Assembly (NCBI GenBank): GCA_031281275.1 | Contig: JAITFP010000059.1 | Coordinates: 1 to 43,419 of the forward strand | Origin: Candidatus Fibrimonadaceae bacterium | Lineage (GTDB): Bacteria; Fibrobacterota; Fibrobacteria; Fibrobacterales; Fibrobacteraceae | DNA length: 43,419 nucleotides | Direction: 5' to 3' | Shown here: piece by piece, positions 1 through 7,563 of the stretch | Numbering within the stretch: the stretch's first letter is position 1 | Layout of the letters: every line of letters starts with the position of its first letter | Program-made: the position numbers and the translations under genes | Notes under the pieces: generated by a model | The model's database searches: none | What the model was told of the DNA's origin: nothing | What the model saw: the letters and a program-made list of their open reading frames with translations, nothing else

Positions 1-270
1 GATACTATTTTAGACCCTTTCGCCGGAACAGGAACTACTTCCATTACATCTTTGCAAACCAAACGCAACTCTATTTCCATAGAAATAGACCCCGATAATA
101 TAAATTGCATAAAATCGCGTTTGGCAGATATTAGAGATGCCGATAACATACGAAAGTATTACAAAGATTACATTTGTACGGACAATCTACAGGAAATATG
201 GGGCAACGCAGGAATGATTTATGAAATTAATATGCCAAAACGAAAACTATCTTTATTTGGAGAAATTTGA
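1..270 (+). CDS. DNA methyltransferase (N4/N6 type), C-terminal part
   Basis: The frame is open from the first base, so the gene begins upstream of the window and only its last 89 codons are seen. Near the start of this piece is DPFAGTGTT, the AdoMet-binding motif I of amino-methyltransferases (N4-cytosine or N6-adenine). It is followed by SIEIDPDN, whose acidic residue normally contacts the AdoMet ribose. Motif I lying close to the C-terminus fits the beta class, in which the catalytic motif IV comes first; motif IV is therefore outside the window. The stop TGA overlaps the ATG of the next gene (TGATG), so the two are translationally coupled. It would protect the sites cut by the nuclease encoded next. 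The target sequence cannot be read from this fragment. Confidence 0.85.
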   Translation, partial: DTILDPFAGTGTTSITSLQTKRNSISIEIDPDNINCIKSRLADIRDADNIRKYYKDYICTDNLQEIWGNAGMIYEINMPKRKLSLFGEI

Positions 271-1277
271 TGGTATATTCCATTTATCATTTTTTCAAGC
301 ATTTAGTAACTAATAAGCATGAGTTTTATAATGTTGAAAAACTGGAATTATTTCCATTTGATGGCAGTATGCTTGCGTGTAAAAATATCGGACAATTTCC
401 TGATTTAGCAATACGTTTAAATGTTGATAATTCTCTTTTTACTGGTGGCGAATTAATTGAGTTAAAAGATAGCAAAAGTTATAATGTATCTTCGTTTAAT
501 TCCACAATACCAACTGGACAAAAAGGTATTGAAACAATTATCAAAGGCATAAAGAGCAGCATTAAAAAACAAATGGAAGATGCGGGAAATCATATCCTCT
601 CTCTTCCATATCGCGAAGTTTATTATTTAATACGTGGAAAACACGGGAATGATATAAAAATTGTTTTGGTACACGGCAGGTTTTTTGAAACGGTAAAATC
701 AGATAATTTGATAAATGAGTCATTTAAACAAGTTTTGGAAGAAAATCTTGCAAAGCATAATACGAAGCTAGATGAAAAAACCAAATTGCTGTTGATAAGT
801 ATGTTTTCTGAACAAGAAAGTTTTAGTAAAGTTAGAAATGTTGATAAAGCAACGGTAAAATTGCGCTTTAGAATAATGACCGAAGTTAAAGCCGAAGGCA
901 ACATCTTAAATGCAAAGCAATATCCAGAAATAAAAAACAATACCGTAAATTTAATCATTCCATATAATAGCGAAAAAGAAAAAAACATGAATTTGAAACG
1001 TTTTCAAAATGTATTTGGTAAAACAGAATTTAAGAAAAGCGAAGTATTTTCCCTAAAACATCCTCTTGACGGATATTTTACAGTATTTCAAGTTGATTTA
1101 AAAAAACAGGAAACCCAACATGCCAAACCTAAAACACGAAACGCACGAAAATTGGTACAGAGATGTTCCAAAAATGAACTGCCTAATACTCGGCAGTTTT
1201 CCGCCGAACAAGATAAGATGGGATTATCCCTTTTATTACCCAAACTCCACAAACCGCTTTTGGAGCATATTAGCTAA
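270..1277 (+). CDS. Probable type II restriction endonuclease (PD-(D/E)XK fold)
   Basis: I place the start at the ATG overlapping the methyltransferase stop; an in-frame TTG lies one codon earlier. The 335-residue protein has a PD at residues 44-45 and, about 20 residues later, ELK at 64-66 in the context GGELIELKDSK, the spacing of a PD-(D/E)XK active site. Being coupled to a methyltransferase is the main reason to call it the cognate restriction enzyme. I do not recognise the exact family or target. The last 50 or so codons overlap the next gene by 158 bases, and that tail looks unlike folded protein (Lys/Arg/Gln-rich, then LSLLLPKLHKPL). A seven-A run at 1100-1106 lies just before the overlap: one extra A there would end the protein near 1132. 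The true C-terminus is uncertain. Confidence 0.7.
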   Translation: MVYSIYHFFKHLVTNKHEFYNVEKLELFPFDGSMLACKNIGQFPDLAIRLNVDNSLFTGGELIELKDSKSYNVSSFNSTIPTGQKGIETIIKGIKSSIKKQMEDAGNHILSLPYREVYYLIRGKHGNDIKIVLVHGRFFETVKSDNLINESFKQVLEENLAKHNTKLDEKTKLLLISMFSEQESFSKVRNVDKATVKLRFRIMTEVKAEGNILNAKQYPEIKNNTVNLIIPYNSEKEKNMNLKRFQNVFGKTEFKKSEVFSLKHPLDGYFTVFQVDLKKQETQHAKPKTRNARKLVQRCSKNELPNTRQFSAEQDKMGLSLLLPKLHKPLLEHIS

Positions 1278-1719
1278 AATAGCGAAAAAGCTCTTGATAC
1301 ACAACAAAGGCGAAAAAGCAGTTGAAGAAAGATATGAGATAATGCGACTTTTAAATGTGGGTATTCAAAATATAGGTTTGGAGATTGAAAGGAAAGATAA
1401 TAGTGCAGATGATAGTAAAATCAAAATAAAAAAAGTCCAAGATATTCTCTCCATAATAAAAAAGCACAAAGAGCTTGAAAAAATCTTATTGCCGGGATAT
1501 TCAGCTCCGAGTAGCACAACAAGAGCTTTTTTAAAATATTTGGACTCTGAAAATATTCTTTATGAAATTAAAGACATTAAAGCGAATGTTGAGTTTTTTA
1601 TAAATGTTTTTGACAGAAAAATTAAATGCGTTATTCTGAATTCAACTTCAAGAGCGGCGGCTGGTATTGCGGAAGAAGAATTGTTAAGGCAATTTAAAAA
1701 GCATTTAAAAGCAACTTAG
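1120..1719 (+). CDS. UDG-superfamily DNA glycosylase (hypoxanthine-DNA glycosylase-like)
   Basis: This 199-residue protein opens with LILGSFPP at about residue 22 and then YYPNSTNRFWSIL, the pattern of uracil-DNA glycosylase superfamily members related to family 6 (hypoxanthine-DNA glycosylase), in which the Asn of the N-x-FW segment is catalytic. Near the C-terminus VILNSTSRAA matches the position of the second active-site loop (normally PSTSPA). AGGAAA stands just before the ATG. Family members excise deaminated bases such as uracil, thymine in G:T pairs or hypoxanthine. As third gene of a restriction-modification operon it could repair deamination products of methylated bases; the precedent is the Mig.Mth mismatch glycosylase encoded beside a methylase on archaeal plasmid pFV1. 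Substrate is inferred. Its 3' end overlaps the opposing mtnN gene by 26 bases. Confidence 0.65.
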   Translation: MPNLKHETHENWYRDVPKMNCLILGSFPPNKIRWDYPFYYPNSTNRFWSILAKIAKKLLIHNKGEKAVEERYEIMRLLNVGIQNIGLEIERKDNSADDSKIKIKKVQDILSIIKKHKELEKILLPGYSAPSSTTRAFLKYLDSENILYEIKDIKANVEFFINVFDRKIKCVILNSTSRAAAGIAEEELLRQFKKHLKAT

Positions 1720-2389
1720 CCGCATTGCTCGACGCCTTGCTCAAAAAGGCATTGAAATCGTGCTCATTGCCTTCGCCAGATGCTGGAACATCGGATAAGC
1801 TGCGTATAACTGCAAATGGGATTTTAAAACGGCTGCAAACAACTGCTATGGAAAAAGCCTCCATTTCCACACATACAACCCTATTGTTAAAACGCCTGTG
1901 AATTTCACGCACTTGCTCGCTTTGGCAAATAAAAGCCTCGGAGGAACCAACTGTGCCTGTATGCACGTTTGTCAAAGCTGCTGCCGCCTTAACAAGTCTG
2001 CTTTGTATTCCCTCATCGGTGTAATAAGATTTTGGCTCGCCCAGCACTTGCCCGTATTCGCAACCCAAAGCGGTTAAATCAACATCAACAGCTACAACCT
2101 CTTTTGGAATAACTATATCCAAAATTTTTTGGTTTGTTTGCAAACCGCCTGCGGTGCCAACATTTATTATTTCGTTTGGTTCAAATTCTTTTGCTATCAA
2201 TGCGGTATTTAACGCTGTGTTTGTTCTGCCTACTCCAGATAATGCTAAAATAAATTTAATTTCATTATGCTCAAAAATATACACAGGCATTCCGTAAAGC
2301 TCGGTTTTGCTTGGGTTTGCAGAAGCGAATAATTCAAGAACGGCATCTAGTTCTTGCTGCATGGCGGTTAAAACGGCAACGGTTTTCAT
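1694..2389 (-). CDS. mtnN: 5'-methylthioadenosine/S-adenosylhomocysteine nucleosidase
   Basis: MTAN hydrolyses the glycosidic bond of methylthioadenosine and S-adenosylhomocysteine, recycling by-products of AdoMet use. Family motifs are visible along the 231 residues: MQQELDAVLE near the N-terminus with the conserved acidic residue, NVGTAGGL for the phosphate side, VEMEAFSIAVVC for ribose and nucleobase contacts, and SLSDVP holding the catalytic Asp near the C-terminus. I chose the ATG at 2389, which overlaps the stop of the upstream gene (ATGA), over an in-frame GTG three codons earlier. It is the last gene of the minus-strand run and converges on, and overlaps, the glycosylase gene. Confidence 0.93.
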   Translation of the reverse strand: MKTVAVLTAMQQELDAVLELFASANPSKTELYGMPVYIFEHNEIKFILALSGVGRTNTALNTALIAKEFEPNEIINVGTAGGLQTNQKILDIVIPKEVVAVDVDLTALGCEYGQVLGEPKSYYTDEGIQSRLVKAAAALTNVHTGTVGSSEAFICQSEQVREIHRRFNNRVVCVEMEAFSIAVVCSRFKIPFAVIRSLSDVPASGEGNEHDFNAFLSKASSNAAKLLLNAF

Positions 2390-3468
2390 TTGCAGCACCT
2401 AAACCCAACGAATGGATATTCGTTTTGCGGATAAAAGCTATATGACGTTTCAGTGCAGGAACTTTTGTTTTGCGTGTTCCACGCACCGCCCGCAACCAAA
2501 AACAACCCTTCTCGCTGTGCGGGCGTGCTTGTCCACTCCCAAACATTTCCGCTCATATCGTACATACCATGCCAACTGCGGCAATGTTCCTTAAAACCTG
2601 AACGACCCGGCTCTTTGGCGGATTTTAAATCCGTTGCGCATTTTGTTTGGTTATAGGTATTTCCATAAGGATAACGGGAATTTGAATTGCCTTTGCAGGC
2701 GGCTTGCCATTCGTCTATGGAACACAGCCTTTTTCCAACGCTCACGCAGAGGCGGCTTGCCGCATCTTGGCTAACCATATTGTGCGGTTTTTCGCCGTGC
2801 TTGTTTGGAAATTCATAAGCATCCACGCAAACGGTTTTTCCTTTAACCGGAACGGGGTAGGAGTTTTCTGCGCAAGAATTATCGCTTGCCATGTCATAAG
2901 CGGCAAGCTCCCAGCTGCTTGCGTTTTTGGCGGAATCTATTGCTCTAAAATAAACATTGCCTGTTTTATTATAATTTTCAATTTTACCACCCTTAATGGC
3001 ATTTAAAGAATCTCCTGCGGAAATTTCTGTTTCGCATTTGGGTTCTCCACATTCAACACGCAAATTCACGGGTTTGTAATAACGCCCAGCAGGTGGCAAA
3101 ATAGAGGGTGTTGGAGGAATGGAATCATTTGAACTGCTAGAACTTTCAGGTGCTTGTTCTTGTTCTACTTTTTCTTCTTGAACAACTTTACGTGGCTGCT
3201 TTTTAGGCAAAACGGAATCACCGCTAGCCGAATCCACTTTACTAATGGTATCTGCCTTGATTATAGAATCGGCTATTTTTTGAGCTTTTTCAATTGCATA
3301 TAACAACTGTTGCTGTTTTTGCTCTTCCAATAATATTTCGTTTCTCTTTTTTATTTCACATTGAAATATTAAAAACGAAAGCAGTAACAAAAATAGTATT
3401 ATGAGCAAGGCTATAAAACGGCGGTGGTCTTTTTTCTTTTCTTCTTCCTTTTCTTTTTCAGTCTTCAT
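2386..3468 (-). CDS. Membrane-anchored FGE/SUMF-like domain protein
   Basis: A highly charged N-terminus (MKTEKEKEEEKKKDHRR) is followed by one transmembrane helix at about residues 17-39, then a coiled, Gln/Glu-rich stretch and a Ser/Pro linker. Around residues 125-190 lies a small beta-rich domain (PPAGRYYKPVNLRVEC to NVYFRAIDSAKN) resembling the FN3-like chitobiase C-terminal type. The last 160 residues form a formylglycine-generating-enzyme/sulfatase-modifying-factor-type domain: KRLCSIDEWQAAC, YPYGN, MYDMSGNVWEWT, AGGAWNT and the final VGFRCC. I do not see a clear catalytic Cys pair, so it may be a binding version of the fold, as is common in this domain family. The gene overlaps cdaA by 11 bases upstream and mtnN by 4 downstream. 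Confidence 0.8.
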   Translation of the reverse strand: MKTEKEKEEEKKKDHRRFIALLIILFLLLLSFLIFQCEIKKRNEILLEEQKQQQLLYAIEKAQKIADSIIKADTISKVDSASGDSVLPKKQPRKVVQEEKVEQEQAPESSSSSNDSIPPTPSILPPAGRYYKPVNLRVECGEPKCETEISAGDSLNAIKGGKIENYNKTGNVYFRAIDSAKNASSWELAAYDMASDNSCAENSYPVPVKGKTVCVDAYEFPNKHGEKPHNMVSQDAASRLCVSVGKRLCSIDEWQAACKGNSNSRYPYGNTYNQTKCATDLKSAKEPGRSGFKEHCRSWHGMYDMSGNVWEWTSTPAQREGLFLVAGGAWNTQNKSSCTETSYSFYPQNEYPFVGFRCCK

Positions 3469-4264
3469 AAAGTTCTTTCCAATGGCGTTTTATTTCTTCT
3501 TCCAATTCTCTTTTGCTCTGCCTTGTGCGGAAGCTATCGCGATAAGCTATGGATATATAGCCCGTTTCTTCAGATACAACTATCACAAAAGCATCTGTTT
3601 CCAAAGCTAGGGCTTTAGCCGCCCTGTGCCGCATTCCGCCGGACTGCTCGGCGGCGGCGGTTCCGGTTGGCATAGGCAACACGCAGCCTGCTGCTATAAT
3701 TTTATTTCCCAAAACTATCACCGCGCCATCGTGCAGAGCGGTTCCGGGGTAAAAAATAGAACATAAAAGTTTCTTGGAAAAATCGCCATTTATCACTTCG
3801 CCCGAATCAACATAAGATTTTAAGCCAACCCTTTTCTCCAGCACAATCAATGCTCCGTATCCTTTTCTCTGCAATTCCAAAACGGAATCCACTATTTTTG
3901 CGGTTATATCGTCTAAGCCGCTACGTTTAAAAAATAAGGTTCGGAATTTGAAAACATTGGCTATTTGCCCTATTCTCGTAAGCATACCTCTAATTTCGGG
4001 CTGAAACACTATAACTATTGCCACCACACCCAAGGCGCTCAAGCTGCCTATTAGCCAAGTTAATCCACGCAAATCAAAAAGCTGGGAAAAAAACCAAATT
4101 GCTGTAATTAAAACCACGCCAAAAAACATTTGAACAGCACGGGTTCCTTTGAAAAGCAAGAAAAAACAATATACTGCGCACGATATGAAGAATATATCCA
4201 CGAAATCTGAAAACCGGACATCTATTATGCCAAACAGCTTAAAATTCAAAATCTCATTGAACAC
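3458..4264 (-). CDS. cdaA: Diadenylate cyclase (c-di-AMP synthase), CdaA type
   Basis: CdaA makes cyclic di-AMP from two ATP at the cytoplasmic membrane. Three hydrophobic segments fill the first 90 residues and a DisA_N-type catalytic domain follows, with both hallmark motifs: the DGA motif in LHDGAVIV and the RHR motif in MRHRAA. The GTG at 4264 is preferred because GGAGGA lies just upstream and because it overlaps the end of lgt; an in-frame TTG eight codons earlier is possible. The usual partners cdaR and glmM are absent here. Instead the gene shares a transcription unit with lgt and an MscS-type channel, an interesting context because c-di-AMP controls potassium and osmotic balance in bacteria where it has been studied. 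Confidence 0.93.
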   Translation of the reverse strand: MFNEILNFKLFGIIDVRFSDFVDIFFISCAVYCFFLLFKGTRAVQMFFGVVLITAIWFFSQLFDLRGLTWLIGSLSALGVVAIVIVFQPEIRGMLTRIGQIANVFKFRTLFFKRSGLDDITAKIVDSVLELQRKGYGALIVLEKRVGLKSYVDSGEVINGDFSKKLLCSIFYPGTALHDGAVIVLGNKIIAAGCVLPMPTGTAAAEQSGGMRHRAAKALALETDAFVIVVSEETGYISIAYRDSFRTRQSKRELEEEIKRHWKELYED

Positions 4265-5093
4265 GTCTCCTCCACACCCACAGAGCAACTCCGCTTAAAA
4301 TCATAACGGAACACAGCATTTGTCCTCGGCTCATACTTATAAAATTCAAACCAATATGCGCATCTGGTTCTCTGAAAAACTCTATAAAAAATCTTGCAGT
4401 GCCATAACCAATTAAATAAAGTGCCATAGCGTGGTTTCTCAAGCTTGGATAAATTCTCCACAAGGCATAAAGAATGCCAAACAGAACAAAACCTTCAAAA
4501 CACATCTCGTAAATTTGGCTGGGATGCCTTAAAACAGGCGGGCGTTCTGGCGCAAGAGGAAAGAGCATTCCAATTCCAGATTCTGTGACCCTGCCATAAA
4601 GTTCACCGTTTATGAAATTCCCCAGCCGTCCAAAGGTATAAACCAAAGGCACACATAGGAAAATAGTATTAACGCTTTTCCAATAGTCCAATTTTTGCTG
4701 TTTTATGGCATAAGAAGCAGCCAAAAAAGAACCTATAAGCCCACCGTGATAACTCATTCCAGAAATTCCTGTGAAATGAAAACCACCGCTAAAACTGAAT
4801 GGCATTATAATTTCGGAAATATGGTTCATATAATAGCCAAAGTTATAGAAAAACACATATCCAAACCTAGCACCGAGCATAACTCCCGCTATTATCCAGG
4901 TCATAACGGCTTCCAATTGCTCCCTTTTCATAGGCTGGATTTTGTATTTGGTTGTGAAATGCCAAATTAAGTGATAACCAAAAAAGAAAGCAAATAAATA
5001 CATCAGTCCATACCACCTGATTGGAAAATTCAGAATAGTAATAGCCGTTGGGTCTAAATGCAGCGGGATTGTGTTCCACCAAGAATAGGACAT
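4254..5093 (-). CDS. lgt: Prolipoprotein diacylglyceryl transferase
   Basis: Lgt moves diacylglycerol from phosphatidylglycerol to the lipobox cysteine of prolipoproteins, the first step of lipoprotein maturation in the inner membrane. The 279-residue protein has about seven hydrophobic segments and the family signatures: FPIRWYGLMY near the N-terminus, SYHGGLIG with the conserved His-Gly-Gly, GRLGNFINGELYGR (the Lgt signature with essential Arg/Asn) and HPSQIYE. The C-terminus RFFIEFFREPD is also typical. One likely client in the window is the small lipoprotein at 23981. The 3' end overlaps the proposed cdaA start. Confidence 0.96.
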   Translation of the reverse strand: MSYSWWNTIPLHLDPTAITILNFPIRWYGLMYLFAFFFGYHLIWHFTTKYKIQPMKREQLEAVMTWIIAGVMLGARFGYVFFYNFGYYMNHISEIIMPFSFSGGFHFTGISGMSYHGGLIGSFLAASYAIKQQKLDYWKSVNTIFLCVPLVYTFGRLGNFINGELYGRVTESGIGMLFPLAPERPPVLRHPSQIYEMCFEGFVLFGILYALWRIYPSLRNHAMALYLIGYGTARFFIEFFREPDAHIGLNFISMSRGQMLCSVMILSGVALWVWRRRVQ

Positions 5094-5114
5094 AAGTAGT
5101 AATGTAGCAAATTT

Positions 5115-5609
5115 TTAGGAGGGGTACGGATTTGTCAAATAATTTGCTTTTTGAATGCGAGAAGGGGGAATTTGGTCTATTAGCTTTGCCAAGGGTGTTA
5201 TAGGCAGGTATTCGTGGGTTTCGGGTTTGTTTTCAAATTGCCTTAGGGTTTCGTTTTCCGCATCCCCAACATAATAAAAATTCGCCCTTGCGTGCAAAAT
5301 TATCTCTTTGCCGTGCGATATTGCCAAGGCTTTCAAGGTAGAAATTCCGTGCAGGCTTCTTTTTCCGCTAAAACACAAGCCCTCGCAAAAGGCAATTCCA
5401 GCACGAATGCCGGTGAAGCTACCGGGACCAAGCAGTACCAAAACTCGCTTTACCTGTTCAATTTCAAAATTATTTTCTGCGAGCAATTTGTCTAGCAAAG
5501 GTTTTAATTCATCGCCTTTTGCGTTATGTTCGCAAAGCTCATAACTTGTACCCTTTGAGTAAAGCCCCAAATTAACGCCCTTGCGAGAGCAATCTACAAC
5601 CAAATCCAT
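5115..5609 (-). CDS. tsaB: tRNA threonylcarbamoyladenosine biosynthesis protein TsaB (short form)
   Basis: TsaB is the non-catalytic partner of TsaD in forming N6-threonylcarbamoyladenosine at position 37 of ANN-decoding tRNAs. Recognition rests on the N-terminal strand MDLVVDCS and on GPGSFTGIRAGIAFCEGL, the TsaB signature, followed by LHGISTLKALA. At 164 residues it is shorter than the usual 220 or so: the second ASKHA-like lobe is reduced to the stretch around HARANFYYVGDAENET. TsaD and TsaE are not in the window. The gene starts 3 bases after the mscS stop and lies 21 bases before lgt. Confidence 0.88.
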   Translation of the reverse strand: MDLVVDCSRKGVNLGLYSKGTSYELCEHNAKGDELKPLLDKLLAENNFEIEQVKRVLVLLGPGSFTGIRAGIAFCEGLCFSGKRSLHGISTLKALAISHGKEIILHARANFYYVGDAENETLRQFENKPETHEYLPITPLAKLIDQIPPSRIQKANYLTNPYPS

Positions 5610-5612
5610 AAA

Positions 5613-6434
5613 CTAAGTTTTCTCCAACAGCACTTTCTGCGCTGGATATGCCATAATTATATTTTTTTCGTCAAAGGCATCTAGTATGGCTAAGTTTATT
5701 TTTTCTTGAACGTCCATATAAACTATATACTCTGGCTTGGTTACCCAAAACACAAACTCATATTCCACAGCCCCCGCAGAGAAACCTTTCAAATGCCCTC
5801 GATCAAAACGAACATTGCTTTGCTTTTCTATAATGCCTTTTACTATTGCTACTATTTCCTGCAAATTTTCTTTTGGTGTTTGATTGCTAACACTAATGCC
5901 AAACGTTATGCGCCTCTCATCCATCCTTTTGAAATTGGTAACCCTGCTTTCCAGCAAATCGCTGTTTGAAACAATAATCTGTTCACCTGTTACAGAACGA
6001 ATTCTGGTTGTTTTTACGCCTATGGATTCCACTTTACCAGTAATTGTATCAAGGTTTATCAAGTCATTTACTTCAAAGGGCTTATCCAATATTATTGAAA
6101 CAGAAGCAAATAAATCTCCAAGCACTTTTTGAGCAGCAAGAGCCACCGCAATACCACCAATGCCAAGACCTGCCAAGAGAGAAACAACTTTCACTCCCAA
6201 ATTATCCAAGGTCAAAAGCATAATCACAATAAAAACAAGGAATTTGCCAATCCCCATAAAAATCAGAATTGCTTTATTGTTTGAAAAATATGGCATTTTT
6301 CTTATCTTTTTGAAAATCATGTTAAAAATAAAATTAAATACAATATAAACCACTATGGTCACTACTATAGCCAAAAGCCAACGCCAAGCGGGGGTGTTCA
6401 TTAGGTCATTGAAATATGTGGGGAATTTATCCAT
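5613..6434 (-). CDS. Small-conductance mechanosensitive channel, MscS family
   Basis: MscS channels open on membrane tension and release solutes on osmotic downshock. The 273-residue protein has TM1 at about 18-40, TM2 at about 53-80 and the Gly/Ala-rich pore helix TM3 in VVSLLAGLGIGGIAVALAAQ, then KVLGDLFASVSIILDKPFEVND, the conserved entry into the beta domain. The cytoplasmic alpha/beta cage domain fills the rest (GKVESIGVKTTRIR, QIIVSNSDLLES). It is the first gene of the minus-strand run. Its -10-like TACATT ends 6 bases before the ATG, so the message is probably leaderless. Confidence 0.94.
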   Translation of the reverse strand: MDKFPTYFNDLMNTPAWRWLLAIVVTIVVYIVFNFIFNMIFKKIRKMPYFSNNKAILIFMGIGKFLVFIVIMLLTLDNLGVKVVSLLAGLGIGGIAVALAAQKVLGDLFASVSIILDKPFEVNDLINLDTITGKVESIGVKTTRIRSVTGEQIIVSNSDLLESRVTNFKRMDERRITFGISVSNQTPKENLQEIVAIVKGIIEKQSNVRFDRGHLKGFSAGAVEYEFVFWVTKPEYIVYMDVQEKINLAILDAFDEKNIIMAYPAQKVLLEKT

Positions 6435-6440
6435 AGGTGA

Positions 6441-6470
6441 AATGTAGAAAAATTAGCTTTTTACTACATT
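6441..6470. promoter_or_regulatory. Divergent near-leaderless promoters (mscS / DUF3108 gene)
   Basis: Two -10-like boxes face away from each other in a 43-base intergenic gap. On the minus strand TCTACATT has its TACATT at 6446-6441, 6 bases before the mscS ATG. On the plus strand TACATT lies at 6465-6470, 7 bases before the ATG at 6478. Neither gap leaves room for a normal 5' UTR with a ribosome binding site. I see no clear -35 box; each -35 region would overlap the opposite unit. Confidence 0.55.
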
Positions 6471-6477
6471 TACTTCA

Positions 6478-7209
6478 ATGAACAGAATTTTAATTCTTAT
6501 CCTTTTCATTTTCGCCGCTGCTTTTGCAAAGTATCCCTATATTGGTGAAACTTTGGATTACGAAATAAGCTGGGCATTTATTACGGCTGGCAATGCTAGG
6601 TTGCTCATTAGAGAAACAAAAAATGAAAACGAATTGGAGATAATTTCAAGAGCTTGGCATAGCAGTTCCTTTAAAATACTCTCTGTTGATGATACAATAA
6701 GTGCCACAGCCACAGCAGATAGTCTACTGCCTAAAGTTTTTACGCAAAAAATACGCGAAGGCGGATATAATAGAAAAGCACAAATTATTTATGATTTTAA
6801 AGCAAAAAAAGCTACGGTAAAAGACACTGCATTTAATAAAGAAATTTTCAAACACGGAATAGATACGGCAATTACGCTAAATGGCGGTGAGAGGTGTATA
6901 CTCTCTGCCTTTTACCTTGCCCGTACCCTAGACCTGAAACCCGGTGATACCGCCTATTTTAATGCCATTAGTGGCGTAAAAAAATATAAACTCAAAGTTA
7001 TATGCCACCGAAGGGAAACAATAAATACTGCCTTGGGCAAAAAGAATTGCCTAGTGATAGAGCCTATTATACAGGGTGATGGCTTATTCAAAGCCAAAGG
7101 CAAGCTAACAATTTGGCTAACAGACGATGAGGAGCGGCTTCCAGTGCTTATGAAGAGCGAAATAGCCATAGGTTCAATAAAAGCATCCTTAATTGGCGCA
7201 AAGCGCTAA
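6478..7209 (+). CDS. Exported DUF3108-family protein
   Basis: The protein begins with a signal peptide (hydrophobic ILILILFIFAAAFA, cleavage expected after AFA). The mature part of about 225 residues is beta-rich: GETLDYEISWAFITAGNARL at the start, IREGGYNRKAQIIYDF in the middle, and a C-terminal pattern of LGKKNCLVIEPIIQGDGLF, GKLTIWLTDDEERLPVLMKSEIAIGSIKASL. This order of strands is characteristic of DUF3108, a periplasmic or outer-membrane-facing family without an assigned biochemical role. The -10 box ends 7 bases before the ATG. The gene is followed by the RRM gene after 44 bases, which has its own promoter-like box. Confidence 0.75.
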   Translation: MNRILILILFIFAAAFAKYPYIGETLDYEISWAFITAGNARLLIRETKNENELEIISRAWHSSSFKILSVDDTISATATADSLLPKVFTQKIREGGYNRKAQIIYDFKAKKATVKDTAFNKEIFKHGIDTAITLNGGERCILSAFYLARTLDLKPGDTAYFNAISGVKKYKLKVICHRRETINTALGKKNCLVIEPIIQGDGLFKAKGKLTIWLTDDEERLPVLMKSEIAIGSIKASLIGAKR

Positions 7210-7219
7210 ATTTATTTAC

Positions 7220-7225
7220 TATATT
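7220..7225 (+). promoter_or_regulatory. -10 box of the RRM gene, with normal leader
   Basis: TATATT stands 28 bases before the ATG at 7254, and AAAGGA sits 6 bases before that ATG. Unlike most promoters in the window, this one leaves room for a short 5' UTR carrying a ribosome binding site, as might be expected for an abundant RNA-binding protein. Confidence 0.5.
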
Positions 7226-7253
7226 CTAAAGCGGTTCAAATTAAAGGAAAAAC

Positions 7254-7550
7254 ATGAGCAAAAGCATCTATGTGGGTAACCTCCCATTCGCATTCGGTAA
7301 CGAGCAACTTAGCGAATTATTCGCTGAATTCGGTGAGGTTAAAGGTGCCAAAGTCGTATTAGACCGTGATAGCGGTCGCAGTAAAGGCTTTGGTTTCGTT
7401 GAAATGGAAGACGAAGCAGCCGAAAAGGCAATTCAGTCGCTAAACGGAAAAAACGTTGGCAACAGAGCGCTTCGTGTAAATGAGTCGCAGCCGCGCGAAC
7501 AGCGCCCGCCGCGTCAGGGTGGAGGTGGATACGGCAACAGAAGGGGTTAG
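7254..7550 (+). CDS. RRM-type RNA-binding protein
   Basis: A single RNA recognition motif fills residues 4-80. RNP2 is IYVGNL and RNP1 is KGFGFVEM, each with the aromatic residues that stack on RNA bases. After the domain comes a short Arg/Gln/Gly-rich tail (PPRQGGGGYGNRRG). Proteins of this size and design (about 98 residues) are the bacterial glycine-rich RRM proteins known from cyanobacteria, Bacteroidota and relatives, often linked to cold response or mRNA handling; the role here is not shown by sequence. AAAGGA precedes the ATG. It converges on argS with only 13 bases between the stops. Confidence 0.93.
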   Translation: MSKSIYVGNLPFAFGNEQLSELFAEFGEVKGAKVVLDRDSGRSKGFGFVEMEDEAAEKAIQSLNGKNVGNRALRVNESQPREQRPPRQGGGGYGNRRG

Positions 7551-7563
7551 ACCCTTAGGATAA

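Noticed and set aside
2704-3006. 100-codon plus-strand frame opposite the FGE-like gene
   Set aside because: No motif, and the opposite strand carries clear FGE-family signatures.
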